Shown here piece by piece: positions 27,157 to 35,613 of a DNA stretch of 64,000 bases. Source of the stretch: Amycolatopsis eburnea. Its GTDB lineage: Bacteria; Actinomycetota; Actinomycetes; Mycobacteriales; Pseudonocardiaceae. A program made the translations under genes and the position numbers. The first letter of the stretch is position 1. Every line of letters begins with the position of its first letter. Under the pieces are notes generated by a model. That model ran no database searches. It worked only from the letters and a program-made list of their open reading frames with translations, and had not been told where the DNA came from. The DNA is taken from NCBI RefSeq assembly GCF_003937945.1, contig NZ_RSEC01000058.1:372001-436000 (forward strand), given 5' to 3'.

Positions 27157-28677
27157 GTGTCGACGCTCGCCGAACTGCTCGCCGAGAACACCGGCCTCCC
27201 CGGGGAGGCGGCGGACCACCTCCAGACCGTCGTCGCCGAGTGGCAGCTGCTGGCAGACCTGTCCTTCGCCGACTTCCTGCTCTGGGTCCCGGTGACCGAG
27301 GAGCTGCAGCCGGACGGCGGCGACTTCGTCTGCGTCGCGCACGCGCGGCCGACGACGGCGCCCACCGCGCACCCCGAGGACGTCGTCGGCACCCGGTTCA
27401 CGGTGGAGGAGCACCCGCAGCTGGCGAAGGCCATGCGCGAGGTGCGGATCTGCCGCGAGGAAGACCCGCACTGGTACCGCGACCTGCCGATGCGGCGCGA
27501 GGCGATCCCGGTGCGCTTCCACGACGACGTCGTCGCCGTGATGAGCCGCGAGACGAACCTGGCCGCGCCGCGCGTGCCGTCGCCGCTGGAGATCGCCTAC
27601 CTCGGCAGCGCCGGCGACCTGTGCCAGATGATCGTCGACGGCACGTTCCCGCCGAGCGGCAGCAACGCCACCGACACGCACACCTCGCCGCGGGTCGGGG
27701 ACGGGCTGATCCGGCTCGACTCGAGCGGCACGGTCGTCTTCGCCAGCCCGAACGGCCTGTCCGCCTACCACCGGATGGGGCACGAGTCCGACCTGGTGGG
27801 CACCCGCCTGGCGCCGCTGACGCGCTCGCTGATCCGCGACCCGTTCGACGCGACCGAGGTGTCCCACCGGATCATCGAGGCGCTCGACGGGAAGCCGTCG
27901 AGCCGCACGGAGGCCGATTCGCGGCGCGGCGCCGTGGTGCTGTTCCGCGCGCTGCCGCTGCGCCCGGCCGGGCAGGCGGCGGGCGCGCTGGTGCTGGTCC
28001 GCGACGTCACCGAGGTGAAGCGGCGCGACCGCGCGCTTCTTTCGAAGGACGCGACGATCCGTGAGATCCACCACCGGGTGAAGAACAACCTGCAGACGGT
28101 AGCCGCGCTGCTGCGCCTGCAGTCCCGCCGGACGTCGTCGGAGGAGGCGCGGCTCGCGCTGGCCGAGTCGGTGCGCCGGGTGACGTCGATCGCGCTGGTG
28201 CACGAGGCGCTGTCGATTTCGGTGGACGAGCGCGTCGACCTCGACAAGCTGCTCGACAACGTGCTGCCGATGGTCGGCGAGGTCGCCACGGCGGAGTCGC
28301 AGGTCGGGCTGAAGCGCACGGGCTCGTTCGGCGTGGTCGTCGCGGAGATCGCGACGCCGCTGGTGATGGTGCTGGCCGAACTGGTGCAGAACGCCGTCGA
28401 GCACGCCTTCCCGGCGGGCCGCTCCGGCAAGGTCGAGCTGATCGTGGAGCGCTCGGCGCGCTGGCTGGACGTCGTGATCCGCGACAACGGCCGAGGGTTG
28501 CCCTCGGGGTTCTCGCTGGAGCGCTCGGACGGCCTCGGCCTGCAGATCGTGCGGACGCTGGTGGAATCCGAGCTGCGCGGATCGCTTTCGCTGCGGAAGG
28601 TGCGCGTGGAGGCGTCGTCGACCCGGGTGACGGGAACCGAAGCGGCGCTGCGCATCCCGCTCTCGCGTCGGCTTTAG
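27157..28677 (+). CDS. pdtaS: Sensor histidine kinase PdtaS
   Basis: A 506-residue cytosolic kinase: an N-terminal GAF-like domain (residues 1-150), a PAS domain (about 180-295), the HisKA_2 phosphoacceptor region EIHHRVKNNLQ with His305/His306, and an HATPase domain (ELVQNAVEHAF, DNGRGLP, GLGLQIV). In mycobacteria PdtaS phosphorylates the ANTAR antiterminator PdtaR and responds to copper, nitric oxide and zinc-related signals. No pdtaR gene is in the window. The start is GTG, 2 nt after the biotinyl gene. Confidence 0.92.
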   Translation: MSTLAELLAENTGLPGEAADHLQTVVAEWQLLADLSFADFLLWVPVTEELQPDGGDFVCVAHARPTTAPTAHPEDVVGTRFTVEEHPQLAKAMREVRICREEDPHWYRDLPMRREAIPVRFHDDVVAVMSRETNLAAPRVPSPLEIAYLGSAGDLCQMIVDGTFPPSGSNATDTHTSPRVGDGLIRLDSSGTVVFASPNGLSAYHRMGHESDLVGTRLAPLTRSLIRDPFDATEVSHRIIEALDGKPSSRTEADSRRGAVVLFRALPLRPAGQAAGALVLVRDVTEVKRRDRALLSKDATIREIHHRVKNNLQTVAALLRLQSRRTSSEEARLALAESVRRVTSIALVHEALSISVDERVDLDKLLDNVLPMVGEVATAESQVGLKRTGSFGVVVAEIATPLVMVLAELVQNAVEHAFPAGRSGKVELIVERSARWLDVVIRDNGRGLPSGFSLERSDGLGLQIVRTLVESELRGSLSLRKVRVEASSTRVTGTEAALRIPLSRRL

Positions 28678-28700
28678 ACAGTCGCGTTCGGACCCGGACA

Positions 28701-28750
28701 CGTTGAAGGCCCGGCACCAGGTGCACAGGTGCCGGGCCGTTCAACGTTTT
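28701..28750 (+). terminator. Intrinsic terminator of pdtaS
   Basis: GTTGAA-GGCCCGGCACC (28702-28718) pairs with 28728-28746, with a single bulged base and a 9-nt loop, ending in TTTT. The region 28751-28922 beyond it has no gene signal. Confidence 0.8.
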
Positions 28751-28922
28751 GCGGGAGGACTTGAAGTCCCGGTGAGGTTTCAGCACACCCGTCGCCAGGT
28801 GGTTTCGCCTCGGTTGTTAAGCTTGAGCCGGGTAGGTATCGCCCCAGACGGCGTGGGCACGAGAAATGCCCGCCGGGTGAAATTCCTGCTCGGCTCGGGT
28901 GGATCCGTGGAACTTGGGGAAA

Positions 28923-29177
28923 TCAGGCGTTGGTACGCGTGCCGATGTGCGTACGGCGGCGCTTGAGCGCGCGTCGCTCGTCCTCGCTCATGCCGCCCCA
29001 CACGCCGGCGTCCTGACCGCTGGCCAGAGCCCAGGCCAGGCAGTCGGAAGCGACGGTGCAGCGGTGGCACACGGCCTTCGCCTGAGCAACCTGCGACAGA
29101 GCGGGCCCGCTGGTTCCCACCGGGAAGAACAGCTCGGGGTCCTCGTCTCGGCAGGCCGCGTCGTGGCGCCAGTCCAT
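28923..29177 (-). CDS. whiB1: WhiB1 iron-sulfur transcription factor
   Basis: An 84-residue Wbl protein, the same length as mycobacterial WhiB1. Cluster cysteines Cys9, Cys37, Cys40 and Cys46 bind a [4Fe-4S] cluster that reacts with nitric oxide. The turn GVWGG and the basic tail RRALKRRRTHIGTRTNA contact sigma-A and DNA. It is essential in mycobacteria. ATG 29177 begins MDWRHDAAC with AAGGAG 9 nt upstream; a start six codons earlier lies on that ribosome binding site. A CRP-type palindrome lies upstream. Confidence 0.95.
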   Translation of the reverse strand: MDWRHDAACRDEDPELFFPVGTSGPALSQVAQAKAVCHRCTVASDCLAWALASGQDAGVWGGMSEDERRALKRRRTHIGTRTNA

Positions 29178-29250
29178 GTTCGTGAGCTCCTTCACATGAC
29201 GCGGGAGGGCCGCGCCACAGTCGTCAATGGCGGTCGTGTTCTTGGGTGCT

Positions 29251-29266
29251 TGTGAATGCTTTCACG
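29251..29266. promoter_or_regulatory. CRP-type operator upstream of whiB1
   Basis: TGTGA-ATGCTT-TCACG is one base off the TGTGA-N6-TCACA consensus. It lies 74 nt before the whiB1 start. Mycobacterial whiB1 is known to be controlled by the cAMP receptor protein Rv3676. The remaining 29178-29451 holds no gene. Confidence 0.65.
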
Positions 29267-29451
29267 AAGCACCGCTTTCGACAAGGGTTTGCGGAAGATC
29301 GGTGAGTCAGCTCACCCGGCCGAGCTACGCTTCTGACCTGCGGTTTCTCTCCGAAACAGCCCGCCTGGGGGAAGGCTGATGCGCTGAGTGGAGCTTCTGC
29401 GTCGACGAACGGCAGATTGCACTTTGCCGCAGGCGATCAGCGGTCTCGAAG

Positions 29452-30378
29452 TCACACGATTACGGTGAGTGCATCCGGGACGCTGAAAAACTCCACGCGA
29501 TTCCGCTGGCCGACGAGGTCGCCGTCCACCTGGAAGTTTACCGGTTCAGCTGCGTCGATGCGGATCATCGGCAGGTCATCGTGACGCACGAGACGTCGGC
29601 CTTTCTGGTTGCTCTTCGTAGCCAAAGCACGCCGTACATGCTTGAACACCGTGGGCAACCCCAGACCGTTCAACGCGAACAAGCCCAATCCCGTCTCGAA
29701 CGAGCAGCCCGGGTTGAGGTGGACCGGACGCTCGCCCAGGTAGCTCCACGGATCGGTGTTCGACACGAAAGCGGTCAGCGCTTCGGCGGGTTCGTGACCG
29801 GGAACGCGGATCGTGAGGACCGGCCGGCCCAGCGGGGGCCGGAAGTAGGACCGGACGGCGGCCCGCAGGTAGAGGCCGGCGGTCGTCTGCTTGCCGCGGC
29901 GCTTCGCCACGCGGCCGACGACGTCGGCGTCCCAGCCGAGGCCGGCGTTGAAGGTGAACCAGTGCCCGTCGGCCAGGCCGAGGCCGACCCGGCGCGAGCC
30001 GTCGTGCTCCAGCGCGTACAGCAGCTGGTGGGTGGCTTCGACGGGGTCCGAGGAGATGCCGAGGGCGCGCGCGAACACGTTGGCCGAGCCGCCGGGCACG
30101 ACGCCCAGCGCCGGCACCGGGCCGATCTGCGTGGGATCGCCGTCCGCGTCCGCCAGGAGGCCGTTGACGACCTCGTTGACCGTGCCGTCGCCGCCGTGCG
30201 CCACGACCAGGTCGATGCCGTCCCGCGCGGCCGAGCGCGCGACGGCCATCGCGTGGCCGCGGTAGTCCGTCTCGACCACGTCGAGCTTGACCTGGCTGGC
30301 GAGCGCGTGCGCCAGCACGTCCCGGCCACCGGCGGTGGTCGAGGTGGCCTGGGGGTTCACGACGAGGATTGCGCGCAC
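29452..30378 (-). CDS. Diacylglycerol/sphingosine kinase-like lipid kinase
   Basis: A 308-residue DAGK catalytic-domain protein. The nucleotide-binding motif GGDGTVNEVVNGL, the GVVPGGSANVFARAL segment and the C-terminal NFQVDGDLV match bacterial lipid kinases (DgkB/YegS type) that phosphorylate diacylglycerol or related lipids at the membrane face. The GTG at 30378 is favoured: TACCCT lies exactly at -12 to -7, suggesting a leaderless mRNA, and homology-like sequence begins VRAILVVNPQATS. Longer starts up to 30459 read into non-family sequence. Confidence 0.88.
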   Translation of the reverse strand: MRAILVVNPQATSTTAGGRDVLAHALASQVKLDVVETDYRGHAMAVARSAARDGIDLVVAHGGDGTVNEVVNGLLADADGDPTQIGPVPALGVVPGGSANVFARALGISSDPVEATHQLLYALEHDGSRRVGLGLADGHWFTFNAGLGWDADVVGRVAKRRGKQTTAGLYLRAAVRSYFRPPLGRPVLTIRVPGHEPAEALTAFVSNTDPWSYLGERPVHLNPGCSFETGLGLFALNGLGLPTVFKHVRRALATKSNQKGRRLVRHDDLPMIRIDAAEPVNFQVDGDLVGQRNRVEFFSVPDALTVIV

Positions 30379-30689
30379 TACCGCAGGGTAGGTGACTTCC
30401 GGCGGCCCGAGAACCTTCCGGACCCGCATGGTGACCGGCGCAACCCCGGCGAACAGCACCTTCTCGTCCCTGTGGCGGGCGGCCCTCCTTCACGTGCGGC
30501 GTCCGCTCGTCGTGACAAGTGCACCCGGGCCGACCGCCCGCTCATCGACGACCCTTGAATTCTCAGCGCCCGGGCGGTCCCGCGAAAACGGCCGACCGGG
30601 TGGCATACGATCGAATCAGCTCACGCACCGTGACCCGCCCTGGTCTGGTCCACTGTGCTCCCGCGAAAAGATCTTCCGGAAGGCGCCCT
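30379..30689. promoter_or_regulatory. Divergent promoter region
   Basis: This 311-nt gap separates the leftward lipid kinase and the rightward membrane protein. TACGAT at 30606-30611 is the best rightward -10 candidate and TACCCT near 30385-30390 the leftward one. No ORF or strong secondary structure was seen. Confidence 0.35.
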
Positions 30690-31160
30690 GTGAAGCTCTC
30701 GCCCGCTCCCCGTGAGGTCCGGCTGGCCGGCGTCGTCACCGCGGTGCCGTCGCTCGCCCTGCTGGTGTTCGGGGTGGTCGTGCTGGTGAACGGCCTGGGC
30801 TCGCCGACGCGGCCGGGCAACAACGTCTTCGTCGAGTCGGGCACGTTCATCGTGGTGGCGCTGGCGTTCCTGGCCGCGTCCGGCGGGCTGGTCCTCGGCC
30901 AGACGTGGGCGCGCTCGCCCGGCGTGGTGATCGCGCTGATCGTGATCGGGCTCGGCTGGTACCTGCTCGGCCCGTCCGGCGAGCCGGCGTGGGGCGTGCC
31001 GGTCGCGCTGTTCGGCATCGCCGCGCTGGCGCTGCTGTTCCGCCGCCCGGCCCGCGAGTGGGCACTGGGCCTGCGCGAGGGCGAGACGGAGACGGAAGCC
31101 GCCGAGCGCGGCGGCCTGGCCGGTCGCCGCGCCGAGCGTGAAGGCCGCGAAGAGGACTAA
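30690..31160 (+). CDS. Four-helix integral membrane protein (Rv3217c-like)
   Basis: A 156-residue protein with four predicted transmembrane helices (around residues 12-32, 45-65, 70-88 and 95-112) and a charged C-terminal tail (RRPAREWALGLREGETETEA...). No catalytic motif. Its position next to the WhiB1/GNAT/phosphatase genes matches mycobacterial Rv3217c, of unknown function. GGAAGG precedes the GTG. It overlaps the convergent GNAT gene by 4 nt. Confidence 0.75.
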   Translation: MKLSPAPREVRLAGVVTAVPSLALLVFGVVVLVNGLGSPTRPGNNVFVESGTFIVVALAFLAASGGLVLGQTWARSPGVVIALIVIGLGWYLLGPSGEPAWGVPVALFGIAALALLFRRPAREWALGLREGETETEAAERGGLAGRRAEREGREED

Positions 31161-31639
31161 GCCTGCGCCGCCAGTGCCTGCAGGGGCGCGTCGGTGAGGC
31201 GGTTGACGGTCCACTCGTCCATCGGGACCGCGCCGAGCGCCTTGTAGAACTCCGTGGCCGGGTTCCAGTCCAGCACCGACCACTCGAGCCGCGCGTAGCC
31301 GTTCGCGACGCACTCGGCCGCCAGCGCCGCCAGCAGGGCCTTGCCCAGGCCGGAGCCGCGGTGCGCGGGGAGGACGAACAGGTCCTCCAGGTAGATCCCG
31401 TGCACCCCGCGCCAGGTGGAGAAGTTGAGGAACCACACGGCGAAGCCGACGATCTCGCCGTCCACTTCGGCCACGTGCCCGAACAGCTTCGGCGCCTCGC
31501 CGAACAACGCGGAATGCAACTGCTCGGAAGTCAGGTGGCACTCGTCGGGCGCGCGCTCGTACTCCGCCAGCGCGTACGCGAGGGCGACGGCGGCCTCGAC
31601 GTCGTCGGGTCTGATCCGGCGGATGCGGTCGTCGGGCAC
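31157..31639 (-). CDS. GNAT-family N-acetyltransferase
   Basis: A 160-residue acetyltransferase of the diamine-acetyltransferase type. The acetyl-CoA loop is VLPAHRGSGLGKALL, followed by RLEWSVLDWNPATEFYKALG, typical of SSAT-like enzymes. GTG 31639 is chosen because GGAGG lies 6 nt upstream. It starts 1 nt after the phosphatase stop and is probably cotranscribed with it. The acceptor amine is unknown. Confidence 0.85.
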   Translation of the reverse strand: MPDDRIRRIRPDDVEAAVALAYALAEYERAPDECHLTSEQLHSALFGEAPKLFGHVAEVDGEIVGFAVWFLNFSTWRGVHGIYLEDLFVLPAHRGSGLGKALLAALAAECVANGYARLEWSVLDWNPATEFYKALGAVPMDEWTVNRLTDAPLQALAAQA

Positions 31640-31640
31640 G

Positions 31641-32243
31641 TCAGTCCTCCAGGGCGGGCAGCAGGTTGAGGTGTTCGATCTGCGGCTCGCCGCGCTCGTC
31701 GCCGAGCACCGCGATGCCGGCCGCGTCGAGTCCGAAGTGGACGCCCGCGGTCGCGGGGAGGGCGAGCCAGCGGGCCACCAGCACGCGGCTGAAGTGGCCG
31801 TGCCCGACCAGGATGACGTCGCCGGCTTCGCTGTCGCGGCGGGCTCGTGCCAGGACGCGGTCCGCACGCGCGGACACCTCGTCGGCGCTCTCGCCGCCGG
31901 GGATCGGGTGCGTCCAGACCGTCCAGCCCGGCACCGTCTCGCGGATCTGCGGCGTGGTGACGCCTTCGTAGTCGCCGTAGTCCCACTCGGCCAGGTCTTC
32001 GGTGACTTCGTCGACGCGCAGCCCGGCCAGCGCGGCGGTCCGCAGCGCGCGGGCGCGCGGGCTCGAGAGCACCAGCGACGGGCCGCCGACCAGGCTGCGC
32101 AGCGTGCCGCCGGCGGCCAGTGCCTGGCTTTCGCCTGCCGGGGTCAGCGGGATGTCGGTGCGGCCGGTGTGCCGCCCGTTCACCGACCATTCGGTCTGCC
32201 CGTGCCGGAGGAGGAAGAGACGGTTCGCCACGCGGCCGAACAT
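31641..32243 (-). CDS. Histidine phosphatase family protein (phosphoglycerate mutase-like)
   Basis: A 200-residue histidine phosphatase. The RHG motif is LFLLRHGQTEWS, followed by the substrate-binding Arg in RHTGRTDIPLT, the acid Glu in EWDYGDYEG and the second catalytic His in LVGHGHFSRVL. Mycobacterial Rv3214, in the same context, acts as a broad acid phosphatase rather than a mutase. GTG 32231 is an alternative start; neither has a good ribosome binding site. Confidence 0.87.
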   Translation of the reverse strand: MFGRVANRLFLLRHGQTEWSVNGRHTGRTDIPLTPAGESQALAAGGTLRSLVGGPSLVLSSPRARALRTAALAGLRVDEVTEDLAEWDYGDYEGVTTPQIRETVPGWTVWTHPIPGGESADEVSARADRVLARARRDSEAGDVILVGHGHFSRVLVARWLALPATAGVHFGLDAAGIAVLGDERGEPQIEHLNLLPALED

Positions 32244-32275
32244 ACCCGGCCGTTTGCGCGCGAGCAGGTCGTCTG

Positions 32276-32299
32276 CTTAGCTACTGACCAGTAGCTTAG
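32276..32299. promoter_or_regulatory. 24-bp palindromic operator before the thioesterase gene
   Basis: AGCTACTG (32279-32286) and CAGTAGCT (32289-32296) form a perfect palindrome around AC. It extends outward as CT...AG with one mismatch per side. It ends 16 nt before the ATG of the hotdog gene. The TACTGACCAGTA core resembles operators of TetR-type fatty-acid or acyl-CoA regulators. Confidence 0.55.
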
Positions 32300-32314
32300 T
32301 TCGAGGAGAACCGC

Positions 32315-32788
32315 ATGTCCGAGACGCCGTCGTTCGCGCTGTGGCACAAGCTGGCCGCGAAGCCGGGCGGGAAGCAGCTGTTCAGCGCCGCGATGTGCGT
32401 GCGCGTGCCGTACTTCCGCACGGTGCTGCCCTCGGTGCGCGAGCTGCGGCCCGGCCACTGCGAGGTGACCGCGCCGAAGTGGTGGGGTGTTTACAACCAC
32501 ATCCGCACGTTCCACGCCATCGCCGCCTGCAACCTCGCCGAGATCGCGATGGGCATGCTCGCCGAGGCGACCGTCCCGGCCACGCACCGCTGGCTGCCGA
32601 AGGGCATGAACGTCCAGTACGTCGCCAAGGCCGAAACGGGCCTGCGTGCGGTGGCGTCGCTGCCCGAGCTGCCGGACTTCGGGGACGAGGGCTTCGAGCT
32701 GCCCGTCCCGGTGACCATTTCGGACGCGAACGGCAAGGCCGTGGTCACCGGGACGATCACCATCTGGGTGACGCCGAAGAAGCGTTAG
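32315..32788 (+). CDS. DUF4442 hotdog-fold thioesterase-like protein
   Basis: A 157-residue single hotdog domain of the DUF4442 type. Landmarks are GVYNHIRTFHAIAACNLAE (the long helix of the hotdog with the conserved N/H) and HRWLPKGMNVQYVAKAE. It is related to PaaI-type acyl-CoA thioesterases, and the substrate is unknown. GAGGAG lies 6 nt before ATG, and a strong palindrome lies over the promoter. It overlaps the next, convergent gene by 4 nt. Confidence 0.82.
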   Translation: MSETPSFALWHKLAAKPGGKQLFSAAMCVRVPYFRTVLPSVRELRPGHCEVTAPKWWGVYNHIRTFHAIAACNLAEIAMGMLAEATVPATHRWLPKGMNVQYVAKAETGLRAVASLPELPDFGDEGFELPVPVTISDANGKAVVTGTITIWVTPKKR

Positions 32789-33441
32789 AGCGGCTTGTAC
32801 CGCACGTACGTCGTCTGGTGGAACGTGTTCTCGCCAGACGGCGACGGCAGGCCGAGCCGCCGGTCGACGAGCCGGCCCAGCGGCCCGCAGCCGGTGGTCG
32901 CGGGCACGGCCAGATCCCGGTCCACGACGCCGAAGTGCACGGTCGTCGGGTTCGTCGAGAGCACCGTCGGCGGCACGGCCGGGTCGTCGTGGACGACGGT
33001 GTGGATGACCCCGATCCGGCAGTCCTTGCCCAGCAACGGGTGCCGCAGCGTGGCGTAGACGTCCAGCTCGCCGCGCCGCTCGTCGTTGCTCTGGAAGTCC
33101 GAATAGCCGCCGTAGTGCAGCTGGAGCGTCGTGCCCGCGAGGCCGGGGACGCGCACCGGCTCGTGCCGCAGCGCGCCGAACACCTGCGCGTACTCGCCGT
33201 TCACGCGGCCTTCGCTGAACGTCAGGCGCATTTCCCCGAGTGGCAGCTCGGTGCCGTGGATCGTCAGTTTCCCTTGCGAGACAAAGGCTTCGCAGCGCCA
33301 CGTGCCCGGGTCGGCGTTCGCGGGCGGTGCCGGGCAGTCCGAGAAGTCGAACGTCGGCAGCTCGTCGGCGGACGCCGTCCCCGGCACGACCCCCAGTGCG
33401 GCGACAGCGGCCGCGGCCGCCCCCAGTGCGAGAAGTTTCAT
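32785..33441 (-). CDS. Secreted protein of unknown function
   Basis: A 218-residue exported protein. The signal peptide MKLLALGAAAAAVAALGVV ends at ASA (cleavage near residue 25). The mature part has four cysteines, probably in disulfides, and a beta-rich pattern (LTIHGTELPLGEMRLTF, TTLQLHYGGYSDFQ, VHFGVVDRDLAV). The domain was not recognised. ATG 33441 is selected by the signal peptide; upstream in-frame codons read as non-coding. Confidence 0.7.
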   Translation of the reverse strand: MKLLALGAAAAAVAALGVVPGTASADELPTFDFSDCPAPPANADPGTWRCEAFVSQGKLTIHGTELPLGEMRLTFSEGRVNGEYAQVFGALRHEPVRVPGLAGTTLQLHYGGYSDFQSNDERRGELDVYATLRHPLLGKDCRIGVIHTVVHDDPAVPPTVLSTNPTTVHFGVVDRDLAVPATTGCGPLGRLVDRRLGLPSPSGENTFHQTTYVRYKPL

Positions 33442-33566
33442 GCCGGTGAGCTTGCTCGCCCCGCGTGGCCGCGACATCCGGGATCGCCCCCAGGGGAGAC
33501 CCGAGGATTTCCCTCGACTGGGTGAAACGTGTTCCAAATAGTTAACACTGTTCACTCAATTGGGTC

Positions 33567-35189
33567 ATGATCGGGCGCATGTCTGCCTTCTCCCGCCGCC
33601 GCTTCCTCGGCCTCGCCGCACTGAACTCCGCCGCCGCACTGGGGCTCACGACGGTGTCGACCCGGCCCGCCGCCGCGACGACGCTGCCCGAGCACGTCCC
33701 GGCGGTGGTGATCGGCACCGGCTACGGCGCCGCCGTGACGGCGCTGCGCCTCGGCGAGGCCGGCGTCCCGACGCTGATGCTCGAGATGGGCAGGCTGTGG
33801 ACCACGCCGGGCGCCGACGGCAAGGTGTTCTGCCCGATGCTCACCCCGGACGAGCGCTCGATGTGGTTCAAGGACCGCACCGAGGCGCCGCTCGCGTCCT
33901 TCCTCTGGCTCGACCTCGCCAACCGCGACATCGGGCGCTACGCCGGCGTGCTCGACCGGGTGAACTTCGGCGACATGGCGGTGTACCTCGGCCGCGGCGT
34001 CGGGGGCGGCTCGCTGGTCAACGGCGCGATGGCGGTGACGCCGAAGCGCGCCTACTTCGAGGAGATCCTGCCCGGGGTCGACGCCGACGAGATGTACGCC
34101 AAGTACTTCCCGCGGGCCCGCGCCCAGCTGGGCGTCAACGTCGTCGACCCGGAATGGTTCGAGACCTGCCGCTCCTACAAGTACGCCCGCGTTTCGCGCA
34201 AGGCCGCCCGCAAGGCGGGGTTCGAGACGGTGTTCGTGCCCAGCGTCTACGACATGGACTATCTGCGGCGCGAGGAGGCGGGCACGGTGCCGCGCTCGGC
34301 CGACGCGTCCGAGGTCATCTACGGCAACAACCACGGGAAGCGCTCGCTCGACAAGTCCTACCTCGCCGCCGCGCTCGGCACCGGCAACGTCACCATCCAG
34401 GCGCTGCACGAGGTCCGCGAGATCAGCCACCAGCCGGACGGGATGTACACGCTGGTCGTGCGCGAAATCGACGACCGCGGGACGGTCCTCGCCACCAAGC
34501 ACGTGACGACCAAGCACCTGTTCCTCGGCGCGGGCAGCCTCGGCTCGACCGAGCTGCTGCTGCGCGCCCGCGAGACCGGCAGGCTGCCCGAGCTGACCGA
34601 CGCGGTCGGCCGGGGCTGGGGGACCAACGGCAACGTCATGCTCGGCCGCGCCAACCACGTCTGGGACACCACCGGCAGCCTGCAGTCCGGCATGCCCGCG
34701 CTCGGCATCGACAACTGGGCCGACCCGGTGCACCCGGCCTTCGCCGAGATCGCGCCGGTGCCCGCCGGGCTCGAGACGTGGGTCAGCCTGTACCTGGCCA
34801 TCACCAAGAACCCCGAACGCGGCCACTTCACGTACGACGCGGCGACCGACTCGGCGAAGCTGCGCTGGACGGCGTCGCAGGGCCAGCCGTCGATCGACGC
34901 CGCGAAAGCGCTGTTCGACAAGGTCAACCGGGCGAACAAGACGATCTACCGCTACGACCTCTTCGGCGACACGCGGACGTTCGAGAACCGCTTCACCTAC
35001 CACCCGCTGGGCGGGCTGGTGCTCGGCGAGGCGACCGACGGCTACGGCCGGGTGAAGGGCTACCGGAACCTGTACGTCACGGACGGCTCGCTGATCCCCG
35101 GCAGCACCGGCGTCAACCCGTTCGTGACGATCACGGCGCTGGCCGAGCGCAACATCGAGCGCGTCCTCGCCGAAGACGTTAGGGGCTGA
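33567..35189 (+). CDS. choA: Cholesterol oxidase (GMC-type, FAD non-covalent)
   Basis: A 540-residue secreted flavoenzyme that converts cholesterol to cholest-4-en-3-one with H2O2 release. A Tat-type signal (SRRRFLGLAALNSAAALG) precedes the FAD Rossmann motif VVIGTGYGAAVTALRL. Candidate active-site residues Glu394 (AFAEIAPV), His479 (TYHPLGG) and Asn517 (GVNPFVT) show nearly the spacing of Glu361/His447/Asn485 in the Streptomyces enzyme. It is preceded by an AT-rich promoter zone and overlaps the convergent marR gene by 11 nt. Confidence 0.93.
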   Translation: MIGRMSAFSRRRFLGLAALNSAAALGLTTVSTRPAAATTLPEHVPAVVIGTGYGAAVTALRLGEAGVPTLMLEMGRLWTTPGADGKVFCPMLTPDERSMWFKDRTEAPLASFLWLDLANRDIGRYAGVLDRVNFGDMAVYLGRGVGGGSLVNGAMAVTPKRAYFEEILPGVDADEMYAKYFPRARAQLGVNVVDPEWFETCRSYKYARVSRKAARKAGFETVFVPSVYDMDYLRREEAGTVPRSADASEVIYGNNHGKRSLDKSYLAAALGTGNVTIQALHEVREISHQPDGMYTLVVREIDDRGTVLATKHVTTKHLFLGAGSLGSTELLLRARETGRLPELTDAVGRGWGTNGNVMLGRANHVWDTTGSLQSGMPALGIDNWADPVHPAFAEIAPVPAGLETWVSLYLAITKNPERGHFTYDAATDSAKLRWTASQGQPSIDAAKALFDKVNRANKTIYRYDLFGDTRTFENRFTYHPLGGLVLGEATDGYGRVKGYRNLYVTDGSLIPGSTGVNPFVTITALAERNIERVLAEDVRG

Positions 35190-35613
35190 GCCGGGCCAGC
35201 GACTCGGTGAAGCCGTCGCCGACGCCCTCGAAGAAGGTCGCGTCGGCGGCCTCGACGTCCTTCAGCGCCTTCGCGACCAGCTCCAGGCCGGCCGGGGTGA
35301 TTTCCAGGCGCTTCGCGCGGGCGTCGGCCGGGTCGTCGGCGCGGGCGAGCAGGCCGCGTTCGGCGAGCTTGCGGACGACCTGGCTGGTCATCATCGTGTC
35401 GGTGCCCGCCTGCTCGGCGAGCTGCCGCTGGGACGGTGGCTCGCCCGAGCGGGTGAGCCACCACGTCGTGGTCAGCAGCACGAACTGGACGTGCGTGAGG
35501 TCGTGCGGGGCCAGCGCGGCCCGCATCGCCCGCTGCCAGGCCAGCGTCACGCGCCACAGCAGGAAGCCGGGGCTGCGCTCGGGGCCGGGCAGGCGGGACT
35601 CGGGAGCCGTCAT
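35179..35613 (-). CDS. MarR-family transcriptional regulator
   Basis: A 144-residue winged-helix regulator: QRAMRAALAPHDLTHVQF, the recognition region PSQRQLAEQAGTDTMMTSQV, then the wing DDPADARAKRLEITPAG. It is translationally coupled to the upstream SRPBCC gene by ATGA overlap and probably represses their shared promoter. Its 3' end overlaps choA on the other strand, so it may or may not affect that gene. Confidence 0.88.
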   Translation of the reverse strand: MTAPESRLPGPERSPGFLLWRVTLAWQRAMRAALAPHDLTHVQFVLLTTTWWLTRSGEPPSQRQLAEQAGTDTMMTSQVVRKLAERGLLARADDPADARAKRLEITPAGLELVAKALKDVEAADATFFEGVGDGFTESLARLSP

